From contig JACVSD010000012.1 of assembly GCA_014534095.1 (NCBI GenBank), forward strand, positions 1 through 26,154: a stretch of 26,154 nt of DNA, given 5' to 3'. The stretch is from Nitrospiraceae bacterium (GTDB lineage Bacteria; Nitrospirota; Nitrospiria; Nitrospirales; Nitrospiraceae). Each line of letters begins with the position of its first letter. Position 1 is the first letter of the stretch. Positions 7,676 through 14,878 of this stretch are shown in pieces. The notes below the pieces were generated by a model. The model was not told the origin of the DNA, did no database searches, and saw nothing but the letters and a program-made list of their open reading frames with translations. Made by a program: the position numbers and the translations under genes.

Positions 7676-8926
7676 ATGTCGACCAAGCAAGTGCCCGTCT
7701 ATGAACTCGAGATCGGGATGTATGTGGCGCGGCTTGACCTGTCCTGGCTTCGCTCTCCGTTCCTCCGGCGATCTTTTCTGATCGAGCGCTTGTCCCAGAT
7801 TGAAAAGTTGATCAGCGCCGGCGTCAAAGTCGTAGAAATCGATCCCGCGCGCGGGCGGGACGTTCCGGACAAGCATGCTTCTACCGGCCTCGTCATCAGA
7901 CCAGCCCCGCTGCCAGCGGCCGCATCGAGACCGGCGGCGCGCGAGATCAAATCACTGGCAGAACTGAACGAAGAGTATGCCCAGGCACGCGTGGCCAAAG
8001 AACAACTCAGTCATGCCGTGCATTCCGCCTTCTCCGCATTCACGAAGCACGGGACGATCCATCCCGCCCACGCCGCCGAAGCAGTCCAAGAAATTACGAT
8101 CGTCACCAGAACGCCTTCCACTGCAGCCATTTTCAAGGCGTTGACCCAACAGCGCGCCGGCGAGACGGCGCTGAGCCAACATGCCTTGACGACCTGCACC
8201 CTGTCATTGGTGGTGGGGCAACGGTTCGGCTTCAATCCACTTGAACTTCATGAATTGGCCACCGCGGCGCTGCTACATGATATCGGACTGTTGCAAATCC
8301 CGGCGCACATCGTTCAACGCGCGCACACCACATCTCTACCGCTCTCGCCGGGAGACCAGCGGCAACTCCAAACTCATCCCCGGCGGAGCATTCTCATGCT
8401 GGAACGGCAAGGAGGGTTCGACACGGCCATCCTCCATCTCATCGAGGAGCACCACGTTTATCTCGATGGAAGCGGCTATCCTCCTGAGACACGAGGCGAA
8501 TTTACCTCCGAGAGAACCCGCATTCTAATGGTCATGGACCGCTATGATGAGTTGATCACCGGCTTCGGCGGAGCCTCTCCTCTGGCTCCCCACCAGGCCC
8601 TCCAACGGCTCTACCAAGAAGCGCGTGAAGGAAAATTCGATAGCGGCGTCCTCGCGCGTTTCATTCAAGTGGTGGGCATCTATCCGGTTCACAGTTACGT
8701 ACAGTTGAATACGAAGGAAACTGCGGTCGTCACCGACTTGAACCCGGACGCCTTGCACCGACCGGTCGTCACCGTGACCCACGATCCGACGGGTGCCGGG
8801 TACCACACGCCGATGGTCATCAATCTTGCCCTTCAGGACAACGGCCCGGAAGAGAGAACCATCGACACGGTCATTGGCGCTCTGCCGCAGCCCGCCCCGG
8901 TTTACTTCGAACGCAGCATAGCGTGA
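7676..8926 (+). CDS. HD-GYP domain protein, probable cyclic-di-GMP phosphodiesterase
   Basis: This is a 416-residue cytosolic protein. Residues 1-130 match the DUF3391 module often found before HD-GYP domains (QVPVYELEIGMYVARLDLSW, then a Pro/Ala-rich linker). Residues 150-335 form the HD-GYP domain: His169, the HD pair His201-Asp202, His234, Glu258-His259-His260, DGSGYP at 264-269 and Asp288. HD-GYP enzymes cleave cyclic di-GMP to pGpG/GMP with a two- or three-metal centre. The canonical HDIGK has become HDIGL here and HHE has become HHV, so one conserved lysine is missing. All visible metal ligands remain. About 80 residues after the domain are not recognised. No membrane segment or receiver is present. 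The ATG at 7676 follows GATGGGACC, a modest ribosome-binding site. It is convergent with the exporter permease at 9015. Confidence 0.85.
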   Translation: MSTKQVPVYELEIGMYVARLDLSWLRSPFLRRSFLIERLSQIEKLISAGVKVVEIDPARGRDVPDKHASTGLVIRPAPLPAAASRPAAREIKSLAELNEEYAQARVAKEQLSHAVHSAFSAFTKHGTIHPAHAAEAVQEITIVTRTPSTAAIFKALTQQRAGETALSQHALTTCTLSLVVGQRFGFNPLELHELATAALLHDIGLLQIPAHIVQRAHTTSLPLSPGDQRQLQTHPRRSILMLERQGGFDTAILHLIEEHHVYLDGSGYPPETRGEFTSERTRILMVMDRYDELITGFGGASPLAPHQALQRLYQEAREGKFDSGVLARFIQVVGIYPVHSYVQLNTKETAVVTDLNPDALHRPVVTVTHDPTGAGYHTPMVINLALQDNGPEERTIDTVIGALPQPAPVYFERSIA

Positions 8927-9014
8927 TTCCCAGTGACTGGCCGAGGATCACTTGGTTGTCTAGGCAACTGTAGGGCGCTGAATCATGAGGGGGGACAGAG
9001 GAGAAAAGGACACA

Positions 9015-10250
9015 CTACTCATACCGCAACGCTTCGATCGGGTTGAGCCGAGACGCTTTATTCGCCGGATACAGCCCAAAGAACAAGCCGACGACGACGG
9101 AAAAGAGAAACGCGGCGGCGACCGTCTTTCCTGAAATAATCGTAGGCCACCCGGCAATGATCGTCGTCATGCGTGCCCCCACAATCCCGCACACAATGCC
9201 GATGCAGCCGCCTACCAAACTAAGCGTCATGGCTTCGATGAGGAACTGAGTGACGATATGGCGCCGTTTCGCACCGACCGCCATGCGGACCCCAATTTCC
9301 CGAGTCCGCTCAGTCACGGACACCAGCAAAATGTTCATAATGCCAATTCCGCCCACCAGCAACGATACCGACGCGATCGCAAACAACATGACGGTCAGTG
9401 TCTCGCCGGTGCCTTCCTGGACTTTGCCGATATCGACTTGCGTCCGGATCGTAAAGTCGTCGTCTTGATGCGGTTGCAAGCGATGGCGGGCACGCAGCAC
9501 CTCCCTGATCTGCTCTACGGCCGGAGCGAGATCGTCCAACCGCTCCGTTGAGGCGAAGAGCGCTCCCACAGAACCGAGGAATTGCGTGCCGAACACCTTG
9601 CGTTCCGCCGTGCTAAACGGAATAAAAATGACATCGTCTTGGTCGGAGCCCTGCGCGGATTGTCCTTTGGGGGCCAGAACTCCGATCACGCGGAAGGGAA
9701 CATTCTTGATCCGAATAACAGCTCCGACCGCCTCCTCACCGGGATCAAAGAGGTTCTCCACCACCGTCTGGCCGATGACGGCGACACGGGCCGCCGCATC
9801 GACATCCGGTTGCGTAAACGGCCCTCCGCTGATGAAGGACCAATCCCGAATGGAGAGATAACTGGGCGAGATACCATTGATTGGACCGTTCCAGTTGCGA
9901 TGACCGTTCACGATCTGCATCACATCCCGTTTGGCCCAACCGGTGTCGCGCAAGAGCGGCACTCGCCTCTTCAGGTCCGTCCCGTCCGAGACGGTGAGCG
10001 TCACAGCCCCGCCCTGGCCCCCCCGCACACCGCCCGCCGTCGTGGCACCCGGCAACACAATAATCACGTTCGTCCCCATGCTGGCGACGCGCTCGGATAC
10101 GGCGGCTTTGGCGCCTTCTCCGATACTCACCATCGCGATCACCGCGCCGACTCCGATGACAATGCCGAGCATCGTCAGACCGGCCCGAAGACGATTGCGG
10201 CCCAGGATCCGGATAGCCGTAAGCAAGGTCAGGAAGATAAAGGCGGGCAT
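9015..10250 (-). CDS. MacB-type ABC exporter permease
   Basis: This 411-residue permease has the single-FtsX-domain MacB topology. One N-terminal helix (about residues 18-42, RAGLTMLGIVIGVGAVIAMV) is followed by a periplasmic MacB_PCD domain (about 45-280). Three C-terminal helices hold the FtsX core with TEREIGVRMAVGAKRRHI-like sequence (about 310-330) and the closing GLYPANKASRLNPIEALRYE. It equals the C-terminal half of E. coli MacB; here ATPase and permease are separate polypeptides. The start codon overlaps the ATPase stop (TGATG), so the two are probably coupled. With the MacA-like adaptor upstream it should form a tripartite exporter needing a TolC-type outer-membrane channel encoded elsewhere. 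The substrate (peptide, macrolide, siderophore or lipid) cannot be deduced. Confidence 0.92.
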   Translation of the reverse strand: MPAFIFLTLLTAIRILGRNRLRAGLTMLGIVIGVGAVIAMVSIGEGAKAAVSERVASMGTNVIIVLPGATTAGGVRGGQGGAVTLTVSDGTDLKRRVPLLRDTGWAKRDVMQIVNGHRNWNGPINGISPSYLSIRDWSFISGGPFTQPDVDAAARVAVIGQTVVENLFDPGEEAVGAVIRIKNVPFRVIGVLAPKGQSAQGSDQDDVIFIPFSTAERKVFGTQFLGSVGALFASTERLDDLAPAVEQIREVLRARHRLQPHQDDDFTIRTQVDIGKVQEGTGETLTVMLFAIASVSLLVGGIGIMNILLVSVTERTREIGVRMAVGAKRRHIVTQFLIEAMTLSLVGGCIGIVCGIVGARMTTIIAGWPTIISGKTVAAAFLFSVVVGLFFGLYPANKASRLNPIEALRYE

Positions 10251-10969
10251 CAGGCCTTGGCCGGCAAGAGGTTCGGATCGAGACGCGTACGGCGATCGGT
10301 CAGCACATGGCCGTCCTTGATGACGATCTCGCGGGCGGCATAGGCCGCAATATCGGGCTCGTGTGTCACCAAAATGACCGTCAGGCCTTGCTCCTTATTC
10401 AATCGGTCGAGGATCGCCATGATCTCTTGGCTCGACTGTGTATCCAAGTTCCCTGTCGGTTCGTCGGCTAAGAGCAACGACGGCGACGCCACCAGCGCCC
10501 GTGCAATGGCAACGCGCTGTTGCTGTCCGCCCGACAATTGAGCGGGATAATGATGCTCCCGGCCCTCCAGCCCTACGCGGGCCAAGGCCGCAGCCGCGAG
10601 GGCACGCTGCTCGCGAAGCGGCATTCCTCGATAGAAGAGCGGCAGCTGCGCATTTTCCAAGGCACTGGTACGCGGAATGAGGTTAAAGCTCTGAAACACG
10701 AACCCGATTTGGCGGTTCCGAATGTCGGCCAGCTGATTGGGTGTCAAGGCGGCCACGTCGGTGCCGTTCAGCCAATACCGGCCTTGAGTGGGCTGGTCCA
10801 AGCAACCCAGTACATTCATCAACGTCGATTTGCCGGACCCCGATGAACCCATGATGGCGACAAACTCGCCGCGGTTGATCGAGAGATTCAGACCTCGCAG
10901 GGCCTGCACCTCCACATCGCCCAAGCGGTACACCTTCGACAGAGCTTCACACAGGATCAGTGGCGTCAT
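10250..10969 (-). CDS. MacB/LolD-type ABC exporter ATPase
   Basis: This 239-residue nucleotide-binding subunit has Walker A GSSGSGKST (about residues 41-49), Q-loop FQSFNLIPR, signature [15 protein letters not shown], Walker [13 protein letters not shown] and switch histidine VTHEPD. LNGTDVAALTPNQLADIRNR is characteristic of MacB-group ATPases. It lies between the adaptor gene (52-base gap upstream) and the permease gene, which it overlaps at TGATG. The three thus look like a single minus-strand operon. The last 15 residues are not conserved. It differs from the other ATPase in the window (4231-4929), so two independent FtsX-type systems are encoded. Confidence 0.93.
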   Translation of the reverse strand: MTPLILCEALSKVYRLGDVEVQALRGLNLSINRGEFVAIMGSSGSGKSTLMNVLGCLDQPTQGRYWLNGTDVAALTPNQLADIRNRQIGFVFQSFNLIPRTSALENAQLPLFYRGMPLREQRALAAAALARVGLEGREHHYPAQLSGGQQQRVAIARALVASPSLLLADEPTGNLDTQSSQEIMAILDRLNKEQGLTVILVTHEPDIAAYAAREIVIKDGHVLTDRRTRLDPNLLPAKA

Positions 10970-11021
10970 GGAGCCGTTTGGGAAGCACCTTCATGGTGGT
11001 TCGAGCAGGAAACACGCAAAC

Positions 11022-12296
11022 CTATGACCGGGATGACCGGCGTTGACCCGTGCCGAAGCCGGGCGGCAGGTCGCCGGACTTTCGGTCAGTTCTCGGGGAG
11101 TCCATGCCGACAATCACCAAATCACCTTCGCCGAGAGGACCGGCCATCACTTCGGTAAATACGCCATCCGAGATCCCGGTCTCAATGAGCTTAGGCTCCG
11201 GTTCCCCGGTGGCGCCGAGCGCCCACACCTTCCGAGCCGGTGCGACCAACTCCATGGCGGGGACCGAAGGACGCCCGGTGTCTGGCCGGCTTTCCGCCTT
11301 GATGGCCTTGCCGTCCGTCCCGTAGCCCTCGCCGCGGTCGTTTGCCGGAGGGGTGAACCGTAATGCTGAGCTCGGTATTTTCAGCACGCCATCGCGCTCG
11401 GCCACCACCATCGACACATTGGCCGTCATCCCTGGTTTCAGCCGAAGATCGAGGTTATCCACCGCCACCACGACATTGTACGTCACGACGTTTTGGACAT
11501 TGATGGGGGCCAACCGGATCTGGCGGACCACCCCCGTGAACCGCACGCCGGGATAGGCATCTACGGTAAAACTGGCGTCCTTGCCCTCGACAATCCCGCC
11601 GATATCGGACTCGCTTACATTGGTATCCACCTGCATCTTCGTCAAATCGAGCGCGATGAGGAACAAATTCGGCGTGGCAAAGCTGGCGGCCACGGTCTGA
11701 CCGACTTCGACATTCCGCGCGACTACAATACCGTCCACCGGAGATTTGATGGTCGTATACTTGAGGTCCAATTCAGCAGAGTTCAAGGCCGCCTCGGCCT
11801 GCTTCACCTGCGCTTCAGCGACCTTCAGTTGCGCTTCGGCGCTCTGGTGATTGGTGAGGGCCACATCGAGGTCGTTCTGGGACACGAATTGCTGCACGAT
11901 CAGCGACTGCACTCGGTCGAGCTCGCGTTTGCGTTGGGAGAGATCAGATTTGGCGCGAGCGACGTTGGACCGCGCCATTTCCAGATTGCTCGCGGCCTGC
12001 TCGCGCCGCGCCTTAAACGGTTCGGGATCGATGACGGCGACCGTATCGCCGGCCTTGACGCGGGAGTTGAAGTCGGCATGGAGACTCTTGATCATGCCGG
12101 AGACCTGCGTTCCCACCTGGACCGATACGACCGGGTTAATAGTCCCCGTCGCGCTCACCACCGAGATGATGGCGCCACGATCAGCGGTCGCCGTCCGATA
12201 CCGGACAGGCGTCTTCCGTTCTCCCGTAAAGAACACATAACCGGCAATGGCGAGGCCGATCGCCACCACCGCCACAATCATTCCCAAACGTTGCAT
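11022..12296 (-). CDS. MacA-like periplasmic adaptor (HlyD/RND-type membrane fusion protein)
   Basis: This is a protein of about 424 residues from the ATG at 12296. An N-terminal anchor helix (RLGMIVAVVAIGLAIAGYVF) is followed by a split lipoyl domain (SATGTINPVVSVQVGTQVSG and IKSPVDGIVVARNVEVGQTV). A long alpha-hairpin rich in Ala/Gln/Glu lies between the halves. Beta-barrel and membrane-proximal domains follow (LRLKPGMTANVSMVVAERDG). This is the MacA arrangement; such adaptors bridge a MacB permease to an outer-membrane channel and stimulate its ATPase. An insert of about 40 residues after SSALRFTPPAN (charged, Gly-rich) and a basic tail are variable. The frame is open to 12359. Met at 12296 is preferred because it places the anchor helix at the N-terminus, and a TAGAAT hexamer lies about 35 bases upstream. 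It is the first gene of the exporter operon. Confidence 0.88.
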   Translation of the reverse strand: MQRLGMIVAVVAIGLAIAGYVFFTGERKTPVRYRTATADRGAIISVVSATGTINPVVSVQVGTQVSGMIKSLHADFNSRVKAGDTVAVIDPEPFKARREQAASNLEMARSNVARAKSDLSQRKRELDRVQSLIVQQFVSQNDLDVALTNHQSAEAQLKVAEAQVKQAEAALNSAELDLKYTTIKSPVDGIVVARNVEVGQTVAASFATPNLFLIALDLTKMQVDTNVSESDIGGIVEGKDASFTVDAYPGVRFTGVVRQIRLAPINVQNVVTYNVVVAVDNLDLRLKPGMTANVSMVVAERDGVLKIPSSALRFTPPANDRGEGYGTDGKAIKAESRPDTGRPSVPAMELVAPARKVWALGATGEPEPKLIETGISDGVFTEVMAGPLGEGDLVIVGMDSPRTDRKSGDLPPGFGTGQRRSSRS

Positions 12297-12382
12297 ACGT
12301 GCTTGTCCAGTCCCGGACGCAATGCCGGCCATTCTAACAGGAAGGCCCAGCCGAAGCACGCCACCGTCGGTAGGGGATTAAA

Positions 12383-12418
12383 CAGAAAGAGCCGTTCTCC
12401 CGAGGAGAACGGCTCTTC
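12383..12418 (-). terminator. Intrinsic terminator of the coiled-coil lipoprotein gene
   Basis: A perfect 13-bp stem (12388-12400 with 12404-12416) has a 3-base loop. Read on the minus strand the stem is followed by TTTCTGTTTAA, a T-rich tract. It begins 23 bases after the stop codon at 12441 and separates that gene from the exporter operon. On the plus strand there is no T tract. Confidence 0.75.
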
Positions 12419-12440
12419 GAACGACTCACTCAGGCCTGGG

Positions 12441-13133
12441 CTAAGGGCTGACTGAAATGCGATCCTTGATCATATCGAAGGTTTCCTTGGGCACGACGTT
12501 CTTGGCTACCAGCTCGCCCTTGACCTTGTACGGACGGTTACTGATGATCCGATCGGCTTCTTCTTTCTTCAAGCCGAGGAAGAGCACCAAGTCGCTGGCC
12601 GACACTCTATTGATATTCATCGTTGACGACGGGGAGGAAGGGACACTCGGTGCGGCCATCGGCGGAGCCGGACTGGGCGTAGGAGGGGCCGACGGGACCA
12701 ACCCACCGGAGGCGGAATGGGACCGATCTTTCAACTCTTTCTGGTACCGCGCAACTAGGGATTTGAGCGTCTCGTTATGCCGCTTGACGTCTTCAAATTC
12801 CTGGCGCAGGTTGCGGTTCTGAGCGGACAGCGCCTTGACCTTGTCTTCAAGCTCTTTCGTCCGGCCCTCAATGCTGCCGCGTTCCTTATCCCGCCCGTGC
12901 TCGATGCGCTGCAGTTCATCCCGGGCAGCCTGTGCTTCGTTGCCGAATTTGACGTTCAAGTCCTTGAGGGTGCGTACCTGCTGTTCCATGGCGGTCTTTT
13001 GCTGGCGCGCTTTTTCGAGTTCCATCTTGGCGTTTTCCGATTCGCTCAAGGCCGCTTCGTATTTCTTGGTGGAAACACACCCGGTCGTCAGCACGGCACC
13101 GACCACAATGACTGCGATCCACTCCCGTCTCAT
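12441..13133 (-). CDS. Coiled-coil lipoprotein with C-terminal helix-hairpin-helix-like domain
   Basis: This is a 230-residue exported lipoprotein. The signal peptide MRREWIAVIVVGAVLTTGC has a lipobox-like LTTGC with lipidation expected at Cys19. Residues 24-135 are strongly alpha-helical with heptad-like Leu/Lys/Glu/Gln content, predicting a long coiled coil. Residues 140-168 are a Pro/Ser/Ala-rich linker. Residues 171-230 (MNINRVSASDLVLFLGLKKE onward, with VKGELVAKNVVPKETFDMIK) resemble the ComEA/helix-hairpin-helix 3 fold. That fold usually binds DNA or mediates protein contacts. A GAGGAAG site lies about 7 nt before the ATG, and a strong terminator follows. The domain order suggests an envelope tether or spacer; the function is unknown, and the HHH call is moderate. 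Confidence 0.78.
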   Translation of the reverse strand: MRREWIAVIVVGAVLTTGCVSTKKYEAALSESENAKMELEKARQQKTAMEQQVRTLKDLNVKFGNEAQAARDELQRIEHGRDKERGSIEGRTKELEDKVKALSAQNRNLRQEFEDVKRHNETLKSLVARYQKELKDRSHSASGGLVPSAPPTPSPAPPMAAPSVPSSPSSTMNINRVSASDLVLFLGLKKEEADRIISNRPYKVKGELVAKNVVPKETFDMIKDRISVSP

Positions 13134-13410
13134 GCGTTCTTCCTCCCCCTCATTCTATTTCCGAGATCAATGCGCCAAGGCGGTCGGCACACACGGACAT
13201 GGCATACGGACAGACTGGCGCCAGATTTGAGGCCCACCCCATTTGTGTGTATGCCAAGTCCGATACGTTGTCAATCTATTTGGTGGGCGTACACGAATCT
13301 TCCTACGTCACAGTCACCGGATCCATCCGCTCGGCTTGACGGATCTCGCGCTGTCTGTGATGATCGGCGGCGCGTACCGAGTCGACATCCTTAACCATAC
13401 ACAGGTGGCT

Positions 13411-14286
13411 ATGAACGAATGGAGTCCGGCGCTCGCCGTCATATTAGGGATTGTGGAGGGCCTTACTGAGTTTTTGCCCGTCTCCTCGACGGGCCACCTG
13501 ATCCTCGTCGGCCATGCCTTGGGCTTCACGGGCGATGTCGCGGCTAATGCGGAGATTTCGATCCAGCTGGGGGCGATCCTCGCCGTCATCGTATTTGAAC
13601 GGGAGAAGATCCGCCGGCTCCTCTCTGGAACATGGCGAGAGCAAGCCGAATTCCTCCAACTCGTCCGTGGCGGGCAGCAGCGGACCTGGTCTACGCTGCT
13701 CCAAACCTCCATGAAATCCCATCCGAACCTCTGGTTCCTGGTCGGGCTCGGCATGGCCTTCGTTCCTGCTGCCGCGGTGGGCCTGCTCGCCCACCGTTGG
13801 ATCACGACTCATTTGTTCACTCCGGAGACCGTTGCCGTCACGTCGATCGTGGGCGGAATCATCATTCTCGTGGTCGAAGCCGTGAAGCGGCCGAGTCGGA
13901 CCATGAGCCTCGAACACGTACGCATTAGCAGCGCCTTCTGGGTCGGCATCGCGCAATGCGCGTCCCTCATTCCCGGCATGTCGCGATCGGGCTCCACCAT
14001 CATTGGAGGATTGCTGGCCGGCCTTGACCGTAAAGTGGCCACCGAATATTCATTTTTTTTGGCACTTCCGACCATCATTGCGGCCACCGTCTATGAAACG
14101 TACAAGGCTCAAGCGACGTTCACCAGCCAAGACCTCGTGGCGCTAGCCGTCGGAATGGTCGTGTCGTTCTTCGTCGCATGGGGAGTGATTGCCGCCTTCC
14201 TGACCTACGTCCAGCGCCACACGTTACGGGTCTTTGCCTATTACCGTATTGTCCTCGGCATCGTGGTGTTTATGGTGGTTCGGTAG
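13411..14286 (+). CDS. uppP: Undecaprenyl-diphosphatase UppP (BacA)
   Basis: This 291-residue polytopic membrane enzyme dephosphorylates undecaprenyl pyrophosphate, regenerating the lipid carrier for peptidoglycan and other envelope polymers. Both family signatures are present: EGLTEFLPVSSTGHL near the N-terminus (catalytic Glu and SSTGH) and IPGMSRSGST in the middle (catalytic Arg). About eight hydrophobic segments are visible. The frame is open from 13243, but the ATG at 13411 matches the family start and has AGGTGG 4-8 nt upstream. Higher expression of this family is associated with bacitracin resistance in other bacteria. It is convergent with lspA, and the 61-base gap holds an imperfect hairpin. 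Confidence 0.95.
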   Translation: MNEWSPALAVILGIVEGLTEFLPVSSTGHLILVGHALGFTGDVAANAEISIQLGAILAVIVFEREKIRRLLSGTWREQAEFLQLVRGGQQRTWSTLLQTSMKSHPNLWFLVGLGMAFVPAAAVGLLAHRWITTHLFTPETVAVTSIVGGIIILVVEAVKRPSRTMSLEHVRISSAFWVGIAQCASLIPGMSRSGSTIIGGLLAGLDRKVATEYSFFLALPTIIAATVYETYKAQATFTSQDLVALAVGMVVSFFVAWGVIAAFLTYVQRHTLRVFAYYRIVLGIVVFMVVR

Positions 14287-14292
14287 ACAGCG

Positions 14293-14350
14293 TGAAGTCA
14301 CGGGACTACCGCAGGAAACCGGTGATCCGATCAGCGCGGTCGTGGCTTCA
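14293..14350. terminator. Imperfect hairpin between convergent uppP and lspA
   Basis: TGAAGTCACG (14293-14302) pairs with CGTGGCTTCA (14341-14350), with one wobble pair. ACCGC (14308-14312) pairs with GCGGT (14336-14340) inside it. It spans the uppP-lspA gap and touches the lspA stop codon. There is no T tract on either strand, so a role as a bidirectional 3'-end structure is only suggested. Confidence 0.35.
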
Positions 14351-14878
14351 GGCGGCAGAAGCGGATGAGGAGGTCTTCCCGGGGAGGGCCGGGTCTTTCT
14401 TCTCGAAGGCAAAATGAATAATGAGGAAAATCACTCCAACCGTGATGGCCGAATCCGCTACGTTGAACGCCGGCCAATGATAGTGGTCGACATACACGTC
14501 AAGAAAGTCGATGACTTCGCCGTACCGCAGACGATCGATCAGATTGCCCACGGCACCGCCCAGGATTCCGGCCACGCTGAGCCGTCCAAGCCAATCTCGT
14601 TCCGGCATGCGGAACAGAATCGTCCCGAGCAACACCAGCGCAAATATGGACGTCAGCCCGAAGAACACCATCCGAAAGGCATTGCTGCTCCCCGCCAATA
14701 GCCCAAATGCCGCACCCGGGTTCCGGATATAGGTCAAGCTGAACAGGTTGGGCACAATCGGGATCGATTCATGCAGCCGCATAGTTTCCATAATATGCAG
14801 CTTCGTCGCCTGATCGAGGACGATGACTGAACCGGTCACGATAGCCAGCACCACATTCCGAAGCGACAGCCCCTTCAC
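14348..14878 (-). CDS. lspA: Lipoprotein signal peptidase LspA (signal peptidase II)
   Basis: This 176-residue inner-membrane aspartyl protease cleaves signal peptides of diacylglyceryl-modified prolipoproteins. Four hydrophobic segments are visible. The family motifs are present: VLDQATKL, the [13 protein letters not shown] segment, [20 protein letters not shown] and FNVADSAI. The last two contain the catalytic aspartates (in GNLIDR and NVADS). The frame is open back to 14965 inside ileS. The GTG at 14878 is chosen because it forms a GTGA overlap with the ileS stop. It also has GGAGG 7 nt upstream, and it gives the normal family length. IleS-LspA pairing is a widespread gene order in bacteria. 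The two lipoproteins in this window (12441-13133 and 24862-25578) are expected substrates. Confidence 0.95.
   Translation of the reverse strand: MKGLSLRNVVLAIVTGSVIVLDQATKLHIMETMRLHESIPIVPNLFSLTYIRNPGAAFGLLAGSSNAFRMVFFGLTSIFALVLLGTILFRMPERDWLGRLSVAGILGGAVGNLIDRLRYGEVIDFLDVYVDHYHWPAFNVADSAITVGVIFLIIHFAFEKKDPALPGKTSSSASAA

Noticed and set aside
9582..10343. A 253-codon plus-strand open frame opposite the exporter permease and ATPase
   Set aside because: It has no recognisable domain and lies fully over two real genes on the other strand.
12383..12418. Possible fourth copy of the palindromic repeat
   Set aside because: It shares the GAGAACG string but is a simple 13-bp terminator stem without the CAAGGC.GCAG core or the GCGTAC tip.
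11493..12455. A 320-codon plus-strand open frame opposite the macA-like gene
   Set aside because: It is antisense to a well-recognised adaptor, and its translation is rich in His/Arg/Gly with no domain. It is a by-product of codon bias in GC-rich DNA.
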